This document shows, piece after piece, positions 15,589 through 24,604 of a stretch of 64,000 bases of DNA (position 1 is the stretch's first letter; every line of letters begins with the position of its first letter). The stretch comes from Pseudomonas sp. SORT22 (GTDB taxonomy: Bacteria; Pseudomonadota; Gammaproteobacteria; Pseudomonadales; Pseudomonadaceae): positions 3,348,501 through 3,412,500 of the forward strand of contig NZ_CP071007.1 of NCBI RefSeq assembly GCF_018417635.1, read 5' to 3'. The position numbers were made by a program, and so were the translations under genes. Under the pieces are notes generated by a model. The model did not search any database, was not told the origin of the DNA, and worked only from the letters and a program-made list of their open reading frames with translations.

Positions 15589-16883
15589 CCGCGCGGCAGC
15601 CTGATCTTGAACTGCGCGCCGCCCAGCGCCGACTGCCCGACCGTCAGGGTGCCGCCCTGGCCTTCGATGGCCCGGCGGCTGATCGCCAGGCCCAGGCCGA
15701 AGCCGCCGGTGGTACGGTCGCGGCTGCGGTCCAGGCGGTAGAACGGCTGGAAGATCAGCTCGCGCTGGTCGTGGGGGATGCCGATGCCGTTGTCCTCCAC
15801 GGTCAGCAGGCAATGGCCCTGGGGGTCGAGGCTCAGGCGCAGGAGGATCTGCCCGTCGCAGTAGCGCATGGCGTTGCGTACCAGGTTCTGCAAGGCACGG
15901 GCGGTCAGCCGTGGGTCGAGGATGAAGCGCGGCAGGTTGTCGTCGGCGCGCACCTGCCATTCGATGCCACGGCCATCGAGCTCTTCGGCAAAGCTGCCGA
16001 GGATGCTGTCGACCAGCTCCAGCAGCGACACCTCGACCCGCTCGCGGGCCTGGTCGGCGTTCTGCAGACGGCTGTAGGACAACAGCTCGAGCACCAGTTC
16101 ATCCAGCTCGCGCACATGGCCGACCAGTTCCAGCAGGCGCTTGCGGCAGTTGGGCGGGACTTCGTCAAACAGCAGCACCAGGCCAAAATCCAGGCGTGTC
16201 AGCGGCGTGCGCAGCTCATGGGACACGGCATTGAGCAGTTCGCGCTGCTGGGTCAGCAGGCGTTCGACGTCCTGGGCCATGGTGTCGAACACCTGGGCCA
16301 GTTCGCCGATGTTCGAGCGCGGCGGAATATGCGTGCGCTGCGACAGCTCGCCCTGGCCCAGACGCCGGGCGGTTTCCTTGAGCCGTTCAAGGTCGCGCCA
16401 GTGCGGCCAGACCCAGAACAGCAGGCAGCCGAGCAACGCGGCGCCGATCAGCACGGTCACCACCCAGGACAGCAGGCTGATGTCCAGAGGATCGGGCGGA
16501 TTGCTCAGTTCCACCAGCCAGGTGTCGTCCAGTGGTGCCAGGGCGGTCTCGTAGTAGCCCCAGTCGCCCAGGCGCACCACGTTCAGGCCGGCCTTGAGGC
16601 GGTCGCGCTCCGCATAGCTGAGGCCAATCTGGTCCTGGCGGCGCAGTTGGATTTCCAGCGGGGCGAAATCCGCCGCCAGTTCCTTGGCCTTGGCCGGCCA
16701 TTCAGTGCTCGGCACCTGCTCGAACTGCTTGACGATCAAGCGTTGCACGCCACGGGCCTGGTCAAGGTTGTAGGCAATGAAACGCTGGTGAAAGGCGCCG
16801 ACGATGGCATCGGGAATCAAAAAAATCGCCCCGGCATAGGCGACGATGGTGATCAGGTACAGGCGGATGAGGATTTTCAGCAT
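15585..16883 (-). CDS. RstB-like sensor histidine kinase
   Basis: A 432-residue inner-membrane kinase: one N-terminal helix (about 5-28), a periplasmic domain (about 30-135), a second helix (about 140-160), a HAMP linker, then a HisKA domain with the phosphoacceptor in AVSHELRTPL. The C-terminal ATPase has an N-box (LVRNAMRYC), VEDNGIGIP and GFGLGLAIS. It lies directly behind its response regulator (gap of 6 bases). The layout, with the regulator divergent from an RND efflux pair, suggests that it controls that pump. The similarity to RstB in the periplasmic part is by eye; the stimulus is unknown. Confidence 0.9.
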   Translation of the reverse strand: MLKILIRLYLITIVAYAGAIFLIPDAIVGAFHQRFIAYNLDQARGVQRLIVKQFEQVPSTEWPAKAKELAADFAPLEIQLRRQDQIGLSYAERDRLKAGLNVVRLGDWGYYETALAPLDDTWLVELSNPPDPLDISLLSWVVTVLIGAALLGCLLFWVWPHWRDLERLKETARRLGQGELSQRTHIPPRSNIGELAQVFDTMAQDVERLLTQQRELLNAVSHELRTPLTRLDFGLVLLFDEVPPNCRKRLLELVGHVRELDELVLELLSYSRLQNADQARERVEVSLLELVDSILGSFAEELDGRGIEWQVRADDNLPRFILDPRLTARALQNLVRNAMRYCDGQILLRLSLDPQGHCLLTVEDNGIGIPHDQRELIFQPFYRLDRSRDRTTGGFGLGLAISRRAIEGQGGTLTVGQSALGGAQFKIRLPRG

Positions 16884-16889
16884 GAGCCG

Positions 16890-17591
16890 CTAGAACTCCC
16901 ACTCGACCCGGCTGAACAGATACCCCTTGCCCCACACGGTCTTGATCTTGCGCGCCTCGCCTGCGCTGTCGTCGAACTTGCGCCGCAGCTTGGAAATCGC
17001 CACGTCCACCGAGCGGTCGGTGCCGTTGAACTCGATGCCGCGCAGTTGCTGGAGGATGCGGTCGCGGCTGAGCACCACGCCGGCATTGCGCGCCAGCACC
17101 ACCAGCAGATTGAATTCGCCGCTGGACAGCTCCACCGGCTGCTCGCGCCAGAACACATTGCGCTCGGCCAGATCGATGCGCAGGCCGCCGACCACGATCA
17201 GGTCGCTCTCCAGGCGTGGCTCGTTGATGCTGCTGCGGCGCAGCAAGGTGCGTATCCGCGCCAGCAGCACCCGTGGCTCGCACGGTTTGGTCACGTAGTC
17301 GTCGGCGCCCATTTCCAGGCCCAGCACCTGGTCGTGGCTATCGTCGCGGGCGGTCAGCATGAGGATCGGCAGGGCCTGGGACTCGGCGCGCAACAGCCGG
17401 CACACCTGCAGGCCGTCGAGGCCCGGCAGCATCAGGTCGAGGATCACCAGGTCCGGTTTGTTGCGCCGCGCCTCGGCCAGCACGTGATCGCCACGGGCAA
17501 TCACGCTGACGCTGAAGTCGTTGCGCTGCAAGTAGCTGGCGATCAGTTCGGACAGGGCGCAGTCGTCTTCGACCAGGAGAATATTGGGCAT
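16890..17591 (-). CDS. OmpR-family response regulator (RstA-like)
   Basis: A 233-residue DNA-binding regulator. The receiver domain has the acidic pair in LVEDDCAL, the phospho-Asp in VILDLMLPG, and Thr/Lys in MLTARDD and YVTKPCEP. The OmpR winged helix follows, with SSGEFNLLVVLARN, DRSVDVAISKLRRKFDD and KTVWGKGYLFS. It is followed by its kinase. Its promoter region is shared with the divergent RND adaptor gene and carries three 11-bp-spaced direct repeats, the usual binding pattern for this family. Confidence 0.93.
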   Translation of the reverse strand: MPNILLVEDDCALSELIASYLQRNDFSVSVIARGDHVLAEARRNKPDLVILDLMLPGLDGLQVCRLLRAESQALPILMLTARDDSHDQVLGLEMGADDYVTKPCEPRVLLARIRTLLRRSSINEPRLESDLIVVGGLRIDLAERNVFWREQPVELSSGEFNLLVVLARNAGVVLSRDRILQQLRGIEFNGTDRSVDVAISKLRRKFDDSAGEARKIKTVWGKGYLFSRVEWEF

Positions 17592-17656
17592 GGGCAGTTT
17601 GACAGGCTGGGAAAGTCAGGCAGGATATAAGAGCTCACGCGCTCGCAGGATAAAGC

Positions 17657-17689
17657 TTCACACTTTTTTACACATGGCCTACACAGCTT
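17657..17689. promoter_or_regulatory. Three tandem 11-bp direct repeats, OmpR-type operator
   Basis: TTCACAC (17657), TTACACA (17668) and CTACACA (17679) are spaced exactly 11 bp apart in the intergenic region between the response regulator (starts 17591, minus) and the RND adaptor (starts 17748, plus). OmpR/PhoB-type regulators bind as head-to-tail protomers on direct repeats with one-turn spacing, so this is a strong candidate for the cognate regulator's site. Control of both divergent units is inferred. Confidence 0.6.
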
Positions 17690-17747
17690 AACTGTTGCCC
17701 GTCGGTCGCCTGCCTTAGCATTGCCGGGTCATTTTCGGAAGATCCGC

Positions 17748-18926
17748 ATGTCCAGTTCAAGTCCCGCCCGTCTGCGCGCCCTGGCGCCGCTGTTGTTGAT
17801 CACTTTCGCCCTGAGCGCCTGCGACGACAAATCGCCTGCCGAAGAAAAGGCCCCGCCCAGCGCAGTGCGGGTCGAGACCGTGCAGGTGCAGCCGCTGGCG
17901 ATCACCACCGAGCTCAATGGCCGCATCCTCGCCCCGCGCACTGCCGAAGTGCGCGCGCGGGTGGCCGGCGTGGTGCTCAAGCGCGTGTACCGCGAAGGCA
18001 GCGACGTCAAACAGGGCGATGTGCTGTTTCGCATCGACCCGGCGCCGTTCCAGGCCGACTTCGACAGTGCCCGCGCCGCCCTGGCCCGCGCCGAGGCCAC
18101 GCGCTACCAGGCGCGCCTGCAGGATCAGCGTTACCGCGAACTGATCGCCATCAATGCCATCAGCCGCCAGCAGCACGACGATGCCCGCGCCGCCTTCCTG
18201 CAGGCTGATGCCGACGTCGCCGCGGCCAAGGCGGCGCTTGAGCGAGCCAGGCTCAACCTCGGTTACGCCACCGTCACCGCGCCGATTTCCGGACGCATCG
18301 GCCGCGCCCTGGTGACCGAAGGGGCATTGGTCGGGCAGAACGAAACCACACCGCTGGCGACCATCCAGCAGCTCGACCCGATCCATGCCGACGTCACCCA
18401 GTCGACCCGCGAACTCAATGCCCTGCGCCGCGCCCTGCGTGCCGGCGAACTGCAGCAGGTGGGCCAGGACCAGGCCAGCGCGACGCTGATCCAGGACGAC
18501 GGCACGCCCTACCCGCTGCCGGGCAAACTGCTGTTCTCGGACATCAGCGTCGACCCGAGCACCGGCCAGATCACCCTGCGCAGCGAGTTCCCCAACCCCG
18601 ACCTCGACCTGCTGCCGGGCAGCTTCATCCGCGTGCGCCTGGAGCAGGCGGTCAAGCAGCAAGGCATCAGCGTGCCGCAGCGGGCCATCCTGCGCGACAG
18701 CGCCGGCAAGCCGAAGGTCATGCTGGTCGATGGCGAACAGCGCGTCAGCGAACGCCCGGTGGTGCTGGGCAGTGTGCAGAACGACCGCTGGATCGTCAGC
18801 GAAGGCCTGGCCCCGGGTGACCGGGTGGTGGTCGAAGGCCTGCAGCACATCAGCCCCGGCGACCAGGTAGAGGTCGACAACGCGGGCAAGGACGCCCTCC
18901 CCATCGTTCAGTCCAACGGCCAGTGA
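17748..18926 (+). CDS. RND efflux periplasmic adaptor (MexA/AcrA type lipoprotein)
   Basis: A 392-residue membrane-fusion protein. The signal peptide ends in a lipobox (FALSAC, Cys about residue 25), so it is anchored to the inner membrane. It has lipoyl halves (RVAGVVLKRVYREGSDVKQG and TVTAPISGRIGRALVTEGALV), a helical hairpin between them, and a beta-barrel (LLPGSFIRVRLEQ). The ATG at 17748 has GGAAGA upstream; a longer alternative start adds nine residues before the hydrophobic signal. It is co-transcribed with the permease 11 bases downstream. No outer-membrane channel is encoded here, so an OprM-like protein from elsewhere is presumably used. Confidence 0.93.
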   Translation: MSSSSPARLRALAPLLLITFALSACDDKSPAEEKAPPSAVRVETVQVQPLAITTELNGRILAPRTAEVRARVAGVVLKRVYREGSDVKQGDVLFRIDPAPFQADFDSARAALARAEATRYQARLQDQRYRELIAINAISRQQHDDARAAFLQADADVAAAKAALERARLNLGYATVTAPISGRIGRALVTEGALVGQNETTPLATIQQLDPIHADVTQSTRELNALRRALRAGELQQVGQDQASATLIQDDGTPYPLPGKLLFSDISVDPSTGQITLRSEFPNPDLDLLPGSFIRVRLEQAVKQQGISVPQRAILRDSAGKPKVMLVDGEQRVSERPVVLGSVQNDRWIVSEGLAPGDRVVVEGLQHISPGDQVEVDNAGKDALPIVQSNGQ

Positions 18927-18937
18927 GGGCCTGATTC

Positions 18938-21900
18938 ATGCCGCAGTTTTTCATTGACCGCCCGGTGTTCGCCTGGGTGGTCGCCTTGTTCATCCTGCTT
19001 GCCGGCGCCCTGGCCATCCCGCAATTGCCGGTGGCCCAGTACCCCGACGTGGCGCCGCCGCAGGTGGAAATCTACGCCGTGTACCCGGGTGCCTCGGCGC
19101 AGACCATCGACGACAGCGTGGTCAGCCTGATCGAGGAAGAGCTCAACGGTGCCGACAACCTGCTCTATTTCAGCTCGCAAAGCAGCCTGGGCAGCGCCAC
19201 CATCACCGCCACCTTCGAACCGGGCACCAACCCGGACCTGGCCCAGGTCGATGTGCAGAACCGCCTGAAAGTGGTCGAGTCGCGCCTGCCGCGCCCGGTC
19301 ACCCAGCAAGGCCTGCAAGTCGAGAAAGTCTCCACCGGCTTCCTGCTGATGGTGACCCTCACGGCCATGGACGGCAGCCTTGACGAAGTCACCCTGAGCG
19401 ATTTTCTCGCCCGCAACGTGATGAACGAGATCCGCCGCCTCAAGGGTGTCGGCAAGGCCCAGCTGTATGGTTCGGAGCGGGCCATGCGCATCTGGATCGA
19501 CCCGGCCAGGCTGATCGGCTTCAACCTCACCCCCGATGACGTCAACGAGGCCATTGCCGCGCAAAACGCCCAGGTGGCGCCGGGCAGCATCGGCGACCTG
19601 CCGGGCACCGGCACCCAGGAAATCACCGCCAACGTGGTGATCAAGGGCCAGCTCAGCACGGTCCAGGAGTTCCAGGACATCGTCCTGCGCGCCAACCCCG
19701 ATGGCTCGACCGTGACCATTGGCGATGTCGCCCGGGTCGAGATCGGCAGCCAGGAGTACCAGTACGGCACCCGCCTCAACGGCAAGCCGACCAGTGCCTT
19801 CAGCGTGCAGCTGTCGCCCGGCGCCAACGCCATGGAAACCGCGACCCTGGTGCAAGCCAAGCTCAGCGAGCTGTCGCGCTACCTGCCGCCGGGGGCCAAG
19901 TTCGACATCCCCTACGACACCTCGCCGTTCGTCAAGGTCTCGATCCAGCAGGTGATCACCACCCTGCTCGAAGCCATGGCCCTGGTGTTCGCGGTGATGT
20001 TCCTGTTCCTGCAGAACATCCGCTACACGCTGATCCCGACCCTGGTGGTGCCGGTGGCGCTGATGGGCACCTTTGCGGTGATGCTGTCGCTGGGCTTCTC
20101 GGTCAACGTCCTGACCCTGTTCGGCATGGTTTTGGCCATCGGTATCCTGGTGGACGACGCCATCGTCGTGGTCGAGAACGTCGAGCGGATCATGAGCGAG
20201 GAAGGCCTGGCGCCGCGCGAGGCGACCAAAAAGGCCATGAGCCAGATCAGCGGCGCCATCGTCGGCATCACCCTGGTACTGGTGGCGGTATTCCTGCCGA
20301 TGGCCTTCATGAAAGGCTCGGTGGGGGTCATCTATCAGCAGTTCTCGGTGTCGATGGCAGTGTCGATCCTGTTCTCGGCGTTCCTCGCCCTGAGCCTGAC
20401 CCCGGCCCTGTGCGCGACCTTGCTCAAGCCGATTGCCAAGGGTTCGCACCACGAAAAAACCGGCTTCTTCGGCTGGTTCAACCGCCGCTTCGAGAGCATG
20501 ACCAACGGCTACCAGCGCTGGGTGATCCAGGCCCTCAAGCGCAGCGGTCGCTACCTGCTGGTCTACGCGGTGCTGGTGGCCGGGCTGGTGTACGGCTTCA
20601 GCCAGTTGCCCTCCTCGTTCCTGCCCACCGAAGACCAGGGCTACACCATCACCGACATCCAGCTGCCGCCGGGGGCCAGCCGCGCCCGCACCGAACAGGT
20701 GGCGGCGCAAATCGAGGCGCACAACGCCACCGAACCTGGCGTGGGCAACAGCACGCTGATTCTCGGTTTCAGCTTCTCTGGCAACGGCCAGAACGCGGCG
20801 CTGGCATTCACCACCCTCAAGGACTGGTCCGAACGCGGCAGCGACGACAGCGCGCAATCGATCGCCGACCGCGCCAACGCCGCCTTCAGCCAGCTCAAGG
20901 ACGCCATCGCCTATTCGGTGCTGCCACCGCCGGTGGACGGCCTGGGCACTTCCAGCGGTTTCGAGTTCCGCCTGCAGGACCGCGGTGGCCTCGGCCATGC
21001 CGGGCTGATGGCGGCGCGTGACCAGTTGCTCGCCGCCGCCGAGAAGAGCCCGGTGCTGGTCAACGTGCGCGAAAGCGCCCTGGCCGAAAGCCCGCAGGTG
21101 CAGCTGGAAGTCGACCGCAAGCAGGCCAACGCCCTGGGCGTATCGTTTGCCGATATCGGCAACGTGCTCAACACTGCGGTGGGTTCCAACTACGTCAACG
21201 ACTTCCCCAACCAGGGGCGCATGCAGCGCGTGGTGGTGCAGGCCGAAGGCGACCAGCGCAGCCAGGTCGATGACCTGCTGAAAATTCACGTGCGCAACAG
21301 CAGCGGCAAGATGGTGCCCCTGTCGGCGTTCGTCCAGGCCAAGTGGATCACCGGCCCCGTGCAGCTGACCCGCTACAACGGCTACCCGGCGATTGCCGTG
21401 TCGGGCGAGCCGGCACCGGGCTATAGCTCCGGCGAGGCGATGAACGAGATCCAGCGCCTGGTCGACCAACTGCCCTTGGGCATGGGCCTGGAATGGACCG
21501 GGCTGTCGCTGCAGGAGCGCTTGTCCGGCTCCCAGGCGCCGATCCTCATGGCCTTGTCGCTGCTGGTGGTGTTCCTGTGCCTGGCGGCCTTGTACGAGAG
21601 CTGGTCGATCCCGACCTCGGTGCTGCTGGTGGTACCGCTGGGAGTGCTCGGCGCGGTGATTGCGGTGAGCCTGCGCGGCATGCCCAACGATGTGTTCTTC
21701 AAGGTCGGCCTGATCACCCTGATCGGCCTGTCGGCGAAGAACGCCATCCTCATCATCGAGTTCGCCAAGAGCCTGGTCGATGAAGGCCACGACCTGGTCG
21801 ATGCCACCGTGCAGGCGGCGCGCCTGCGCCTGCGGCCAATCGTCATGACCTCGCTGGCATTCATCCTCGGCGTGGTGCCCCTGGCAATTGCCAGCGGCGC

Positions 21901-22066
21901 AAGCTCCGCCAGCCAGCAGGCGATCGGTACCGGGGTGATCGGCGGCATGCTCAGCGCCACCCTGGCGGTGGTGTTCGTGCCGGTGTTCTTTGTTGTGGTG
22001 ATGCGCCTGACCGGCAAACGCCGGGCCAAGGCTCAAGCCCCTGCGCCAGAAGCCAGCGACAGCTGA
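18938..22066 (+). CDS. RND multidrug efflux permease (HAE1 family)
   Basis: A 1042-residue inner-membrane proton/drug antiporter of the AcrB/MexB size and topology: FFIDRPVFAWV at the N-terminus, two large periplasmic loops, and twelve membrane helices. The proton-relay aspartates are present in ILVDDAIVVVENVE, and GLSAKNAILIIEFAK marks the second helical repeat. It follows its adaptor gene and probably responds to the divergent RstBA-like two-component system. Substrates cannot be read from sequence. It is closer in feel to MexY/MexQ-like pumps than to TtgB, but I would not assign a name. Confidence 0.93.
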   Translation: MPQFFIDRPVFAWVVALFILLAGALAIPQLPVAQYPDVAPPQVEIYAVYPGASAQTIDDSVVSLIEEELNGADNLLYFSSQSSLGSATITATFEPGTNPDLAQVDVQNRLKVVESRLPRPVTQQGLQVEKVSTGFLLMVTLTAMDGSLDEVTLSDFLARNVMNEIRRLKGVGKAQLYGSERAMRIWIDPARLIGFNLTPDDVNEAIAAQNAQVAPGSIGDLPGTGTQEITANVVIKGQLSTVQEFQDIVLRANPDGSTVTIGDVARVEIGSQEYQYGTRLNGKPTSAFSVQLSPGANAMETATLVQAKLSELSRYLPPGAKFDIPYDTSPFVKVSIQQVITTLLEAMALVFAVMFLFLQNIRYTLIPTLVVPVALMGTFAVMLSLGFSVNVLTLFGMVLAIGILVDDAIVVVENVERIMSEEGLAPREATKKAMSQISGAIVGITLVLVAVFLPMAFMKGSVGVIYQQFSVSMAVSILFSAFLALSLTPALCATLLKPIAKGSHHEKTGFFGWFNRRFESMTNGYQRWVIQALKRSGRYLLVYAVLVAGLVYGFSQLPSSFLPTEDQGYTITDIQLPPGASRARTEQVAAQIEAHNATEPGVGNSTLILGFSFSGNGQNAALAFTTLKDWSERGSDDSAQSIADRANAAFSQLKDAIAYSVLPPPVDGLGTSSGFEFRLQDRGGLGHAGLMAARDQLLAAAEKSPVLVNVRESALAESPQVQLEVDRKQANALGVSFADIGNVLNTAVGSNYVNDFPNQGRMQRVVVQAEGDQRSQVDDLLKIHVRNSSGKMVPLSAFVQAKWITGPVQLTRYNGYPAIAVSGEPAPGYSSGEAMNEIQRLVDQLPLGMGLEWTGLSLQERLSGSQAPILMALSLLVVFLCLAALYESWSIPTSVLLVVPLGVLGAVIAVSLRGMPNDVFFKVGLITLIGLSAKNAILIIEFAKSLVDEGHDLVDATVQAARLRLRPIVMTSLAFILGVVPLAIASGASSASQQAIGTGVIGGMLSATLAVVFVPVFFVVVMRLTGKRRAKAQAPAPEASDS

Positions 22067-22127
22067 TCTGGACAGACCGCGGCGTGCATGGGAAGGTGAG
22101 CGGCTGATACTGCCAGGAACCCTGACC

Positions 22128-22703
22128 ATGCCCGCCGCCCCGCCTCCCTGCTCCATCCTCATTCTTGCCGGTGGCCGTGGCCAGCGCATGGGCGGCCAGG
22201 ACAAAGGCCTGCTCGACTGGCAGGGCCAGCCGCTGATCGCCCACATCCACGCCGTGGTGCGGCCGCTGACCGACGACCTGATCATCTCCTGCAACCGCAA
22301 CCAGGACCGCTACCGGGCCTATGCCGATCAACTGGTCGGCGACGCCGAGGCGGACTTCCCCGGGCCGCTGGCCGGAGTACTGGCCGGGCTTGCAGTGGCG
22401 CGCCACGACTGGATACTGGTGCTGGCCTGCGATGCGCCACTGATTGACCAGGCACTGATCCTTGAGCTGATGAACCTGGCCAATGACCAGCAGCAACCGG
22501 CGATGATTCGCCAGGGTGGTTACTGGCAGCCGATGTTCAGCCTGATCCCCTGCGCCTTGCGCAGCGACTTGCAGCAAGCCTGGGACGCCGGCGACCGGGG
22601 GGTGCAGCGAACCTTGCGCCAGCATCCGCTGCGGGCGCTGGAGTGCGCCGAGGGAGACCCGCGCCTGAGCAATTTCAATACCCCGGATTTTTTGCGCGGC
22701 TGA
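22128..22703 (+). CDS. mobA: Molybdenum cofactor guanylyltransferase
   Basis: A 191-residue cytoplasmic nucleotidyltransferase that links GMP to molybdopterin-Mo to form the bis-MGD cofactor. The N-terminal signature LILAGGRGQRMGGQDKGLL is the GTP-binding loop of MobA. Downstream are FPGPLAGVLAGL and the metal-site LACDAPLID. Size is normal. It stands alone behind the RND permease (61-base gap) and is convergent with the M16-like gene. Confidence 0.94.
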   Translation: MPAAPPPCSILILAGGRGQRMGGQDKGLLDWQGQPLIAHIHAVVRPLTDDLIISCNRNQDRYRAYADQLVGDAEADFPGPLAGVLAGLAVARHDWILVLACDAPLIDQALILELMNLANDQQQPAMIRQGGYWQPMFSLIPCALRSDLQQAWDAGDRGVQRTLRQHPLRALECAEGDPRLSNFNTPDFLRG

Positions 22704-22716
22704 TCGCGGGGTAAAC

Positions 22717-24126
22717 TCAGTAGTCCTGCCCCGCCACCACCGTCGCCTGTTTACCCGGCTGTACGACGCGCTGGAATGCCGCTTTTACGTGCGCAGGCGT
22801 CACCGCCTCAAGCTGCTCGCGCCAGGTCACCAGGGTGTCGTCCGGCAGCTGGTTCAAGGCGACCTGCGCCACGTGTTCAAGCAGGCGCTGGCGGCTGGTA
22901 CCGTCAAAATGGGCAAGCAAACGCGCCTTGGCCTCGTCCAGCTCCTCCGGGCTCGGGCCTTCGCTGACAAAGCGTGCCAACGCTTGATGAACCGCTTGCT
23001 CGGCCTGCTGCTGGTACCCGGCGCTCACTTCCACAGAGATCACAAACGCCCCGGCTTGCTGGCCCATGGCGAAATAGCTGGCCGACTGCCAACTGACATC
23101 ACCGCCAAGCGCCTGGCCGATGGCCCGATTGAGCCGCGTCGGCCAGTGCTCGCCACCGAGAATGTCGCTGCCCAGCAGCAACGGGAAAAAGTCCGGGTCG
23201 CTGCGCGGCACCGCCGGCTGGCCGATCTGTATCCAGATCGTGCCTTGCTGTGGCTCGATCTGCTGGTGGCTGGCCTGGCTCAGGGCCTGCACCTTGGGCA
23301 GCGCCGGCAATGCCGTGCACTGACCGCTCGGCAAGCGCCCCAGTACCGCGCTGGCCACGGCATCGGCCTGGGCCCGGTCAAGCTTGCCGACCAGGCTGAC
23401 CGTGGCCCGGCACGGCAGCATCATTGCCGTGTAATGGCTGCGCAGATCCTCCATGCGGGTACGTTCGAGCATGGCCGGGGTCAGGGCATAGCCGAACGGC
23501 AGCGCGTATTCGTACAGGTCGATCTGCTTGTTGCGCTGCAGCCCCGGGCGGGTCAGCTCGCGGGCATAAGGGTGGTCGCCGTACAGCGCCTGGGCAAAGC
23601 GATGCCCTACCCCGGGAAAACGCTTGGTGGTTTCACCGTTGACCTGGCGAATGTAATAGGGCTTGGCGCGAAACCAGATACTGCCGGCAAAGGCCGGCTC
23701 GGCAATCTGCCGGCCGAGCAAGGCGCTGGCCTCGGCCTGGCGCTGGGGGTTGTTATCGGTAATGGTCAGGATGTAGCTGAAACGGTCGGCATCGACCTGG
23801 GTATTGAGTTGGCTGTCCAGGCGCATCCAGTCCATGCGCAGCGCGTTGCCGTTCAGTTCCGGGGCATCGCCCTGGGCGTGCACACCTTCCACCGCGAGGA
23901 CCGCGCCAAGCACCGCCAGGCCCGGTTGGTCCTGTGAGTCGCGGCGGCTGCCGGCATCGAAGTCGACCTGGATCTGCAGGTCGCTGGCCTGGCTTTGCGC
24001 CAACAGGTAGACCCGCGCGCCACTGGGCTGGGTCCAGTGTTCAATGGCCAGGCTGTCGGCGGCCAAGGCCGGGGCGATTGCGCTCAATCCCAACGCGCAG
24101 GTGAAGAGTCGTTCCATCAGGGTCAT
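22717..24126 (-). CDS. M16 (pitrilysin/insulinase) family protein lacking the zinc motif
   Basis: A 469-residue protein with a signal peptide (ALGLSAIAPALAA). It has two M16-fold halves, recognisable by QPSGARVYLL, DAGSRRDSQDQPGLAVL and the C-terminal VSLVG / EELDEAKARLL segments. Where active M16 peptidases carry HXXEH, this protein reads LGAVLAVEGVHAQGD, so the zinc ligands are missing. Such non-catalytic subunits normally pair with an active M16 partner encoded next door; none is adjacent here. It is probably periplasmic. A shorter start at residue 4 is possible, and neither start has a strong ribosome site. Function beyond M16 membership unknown. Confidence 0.85.
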   Translation of the reverse strand: MTLMERLFTCALGLSAIAPALAADSLAIEHWTQPSGARVYLLAQSQASDLQIQVDFDAGSRRDSQDQPGLAVLGAVLAVEGVHAQGDAPELNGNALRMDWMRLDSQLNTQVDADRFSYILTITDNNPQRQAEASALLGRQIAEPAFAGSIWFRAKPYYIRQVNGETTKRFPGVGHRFAQALYGDHPYARELTRPGLQRNKQIDLYEYALPFGYALTPAMLERTRMEDLRSHYTAMMLPCRATVSLVGKLDRAQADAVASAVLGRLPSGQCTALPALPKVQALSQASHQQIEPQQGTIWIQIGQPAVPRSDPDFFPLLLGSDILGGEHWPTRLNRAIGQALGGDVSWQSASYFAMGQQAGAFVISVEVSAGYQQQAEQAVHQALARFVSEGPSPEELDEAKARLLAHFDGTSRQRLLEHVAQVALNQLPDDTLVTWREQLEAVTPAHVKAAFQRVVQPGKQATVVAGQDY

Positions 24127-24244
24127 AGCAATTTCTCAAAGGACCAGGGCGCGGACGCTACGCACTTGGCTCGCGCAGATCAAGCCCGGGCAACGGCTGA
24201 CACTGACGCCGGCAGGCTTTATGCTCAGCCCCCCGCTTTTGAGA

Positions 24245-24547
24245 ATGAAACAGATGCCAGCCCTGAGTGCCCGCGAGGTTTGCCAGCAACTGCGTGACGC
24301 CGCCCTCGGCGTTCGACCGTTGCGCCGTGTCGGGGTTGAGATCGACATCGATGGCTGGCGCCTGCACCTGGATTTCGACGGCAGCCACTTGCACCATTGC
24401 CTCGCGTGTCGCAGCAGCGATGGCCGTGTAGGCACGCTGGACAGCTGGCAATGGGGCACAGATCCGGTGAGCTTGCTCAGCACCTGGGAGCTGGCGCAGG
24501 TCGAGCGGTTGCTGCGACTACAAACAGAAAATTCAACACAGTGTTGA
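24245..24547 (+). CDS. Small conserved Pseudomonas protein (DUF7693-like)
   Basis: A 100-residue cytoplasmic protein without signal peptide or membrane segment. Features seen: ALSAREVCQQLRDAALGVRP at the start, a central EIDIDGWRLHLDFDG strand pair, a possible metal-binding HHCLACRSSDGR and a C-terminal WGTDPVSLLSTWELAQVERLL. From memory it resembles proteins filed as DUF7693 in pseudomonads; I am only moderately sure of that label. The start at 24245 precedes the conserved LSAREVCQ block. The stop codon lies inside a 15-bp palindrome that probably belongs to the next gene. Confidence 0.65.
   Translation: MKQMPALSAREVCQQLRDAALGVRPLRRVGVEIDIDGWRLHLDFDGSHLHHCLACRSSDGRVGTLDSWQWGTDPVSLLSTWELAQVERLLRLQTENSTQC
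24533..24547. promoter_or_regulatory. Palindromic operator before the YheO-type regulator
   Basis: TCAACAC-A-GTGTTGA is a perfect 7-1-7 palindrome 57 bases before the regulator start. It is followed by an AT-rich stretch (ATATTTAAAATTTA) and a second GTTGATA half-site at 24562-24568. In this GC-rich genome the local AT richness marks a promoter, and the dyad is a candidate autoregulatory site. Confidence 0.45.
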
Positions 24548-24604
24548 TATTTAAAATTTACGTTGATAGCCTACCTTCACCGTCCAACGCCCCCCAAGGC
24601 TGCG

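Noticed and set aside
18908..22300. 1130-codon minus-strand open frame opposite the RND permease
   Set aside because: His/Gln/Arg-rich antisense shadow of a well-defined RND gene.
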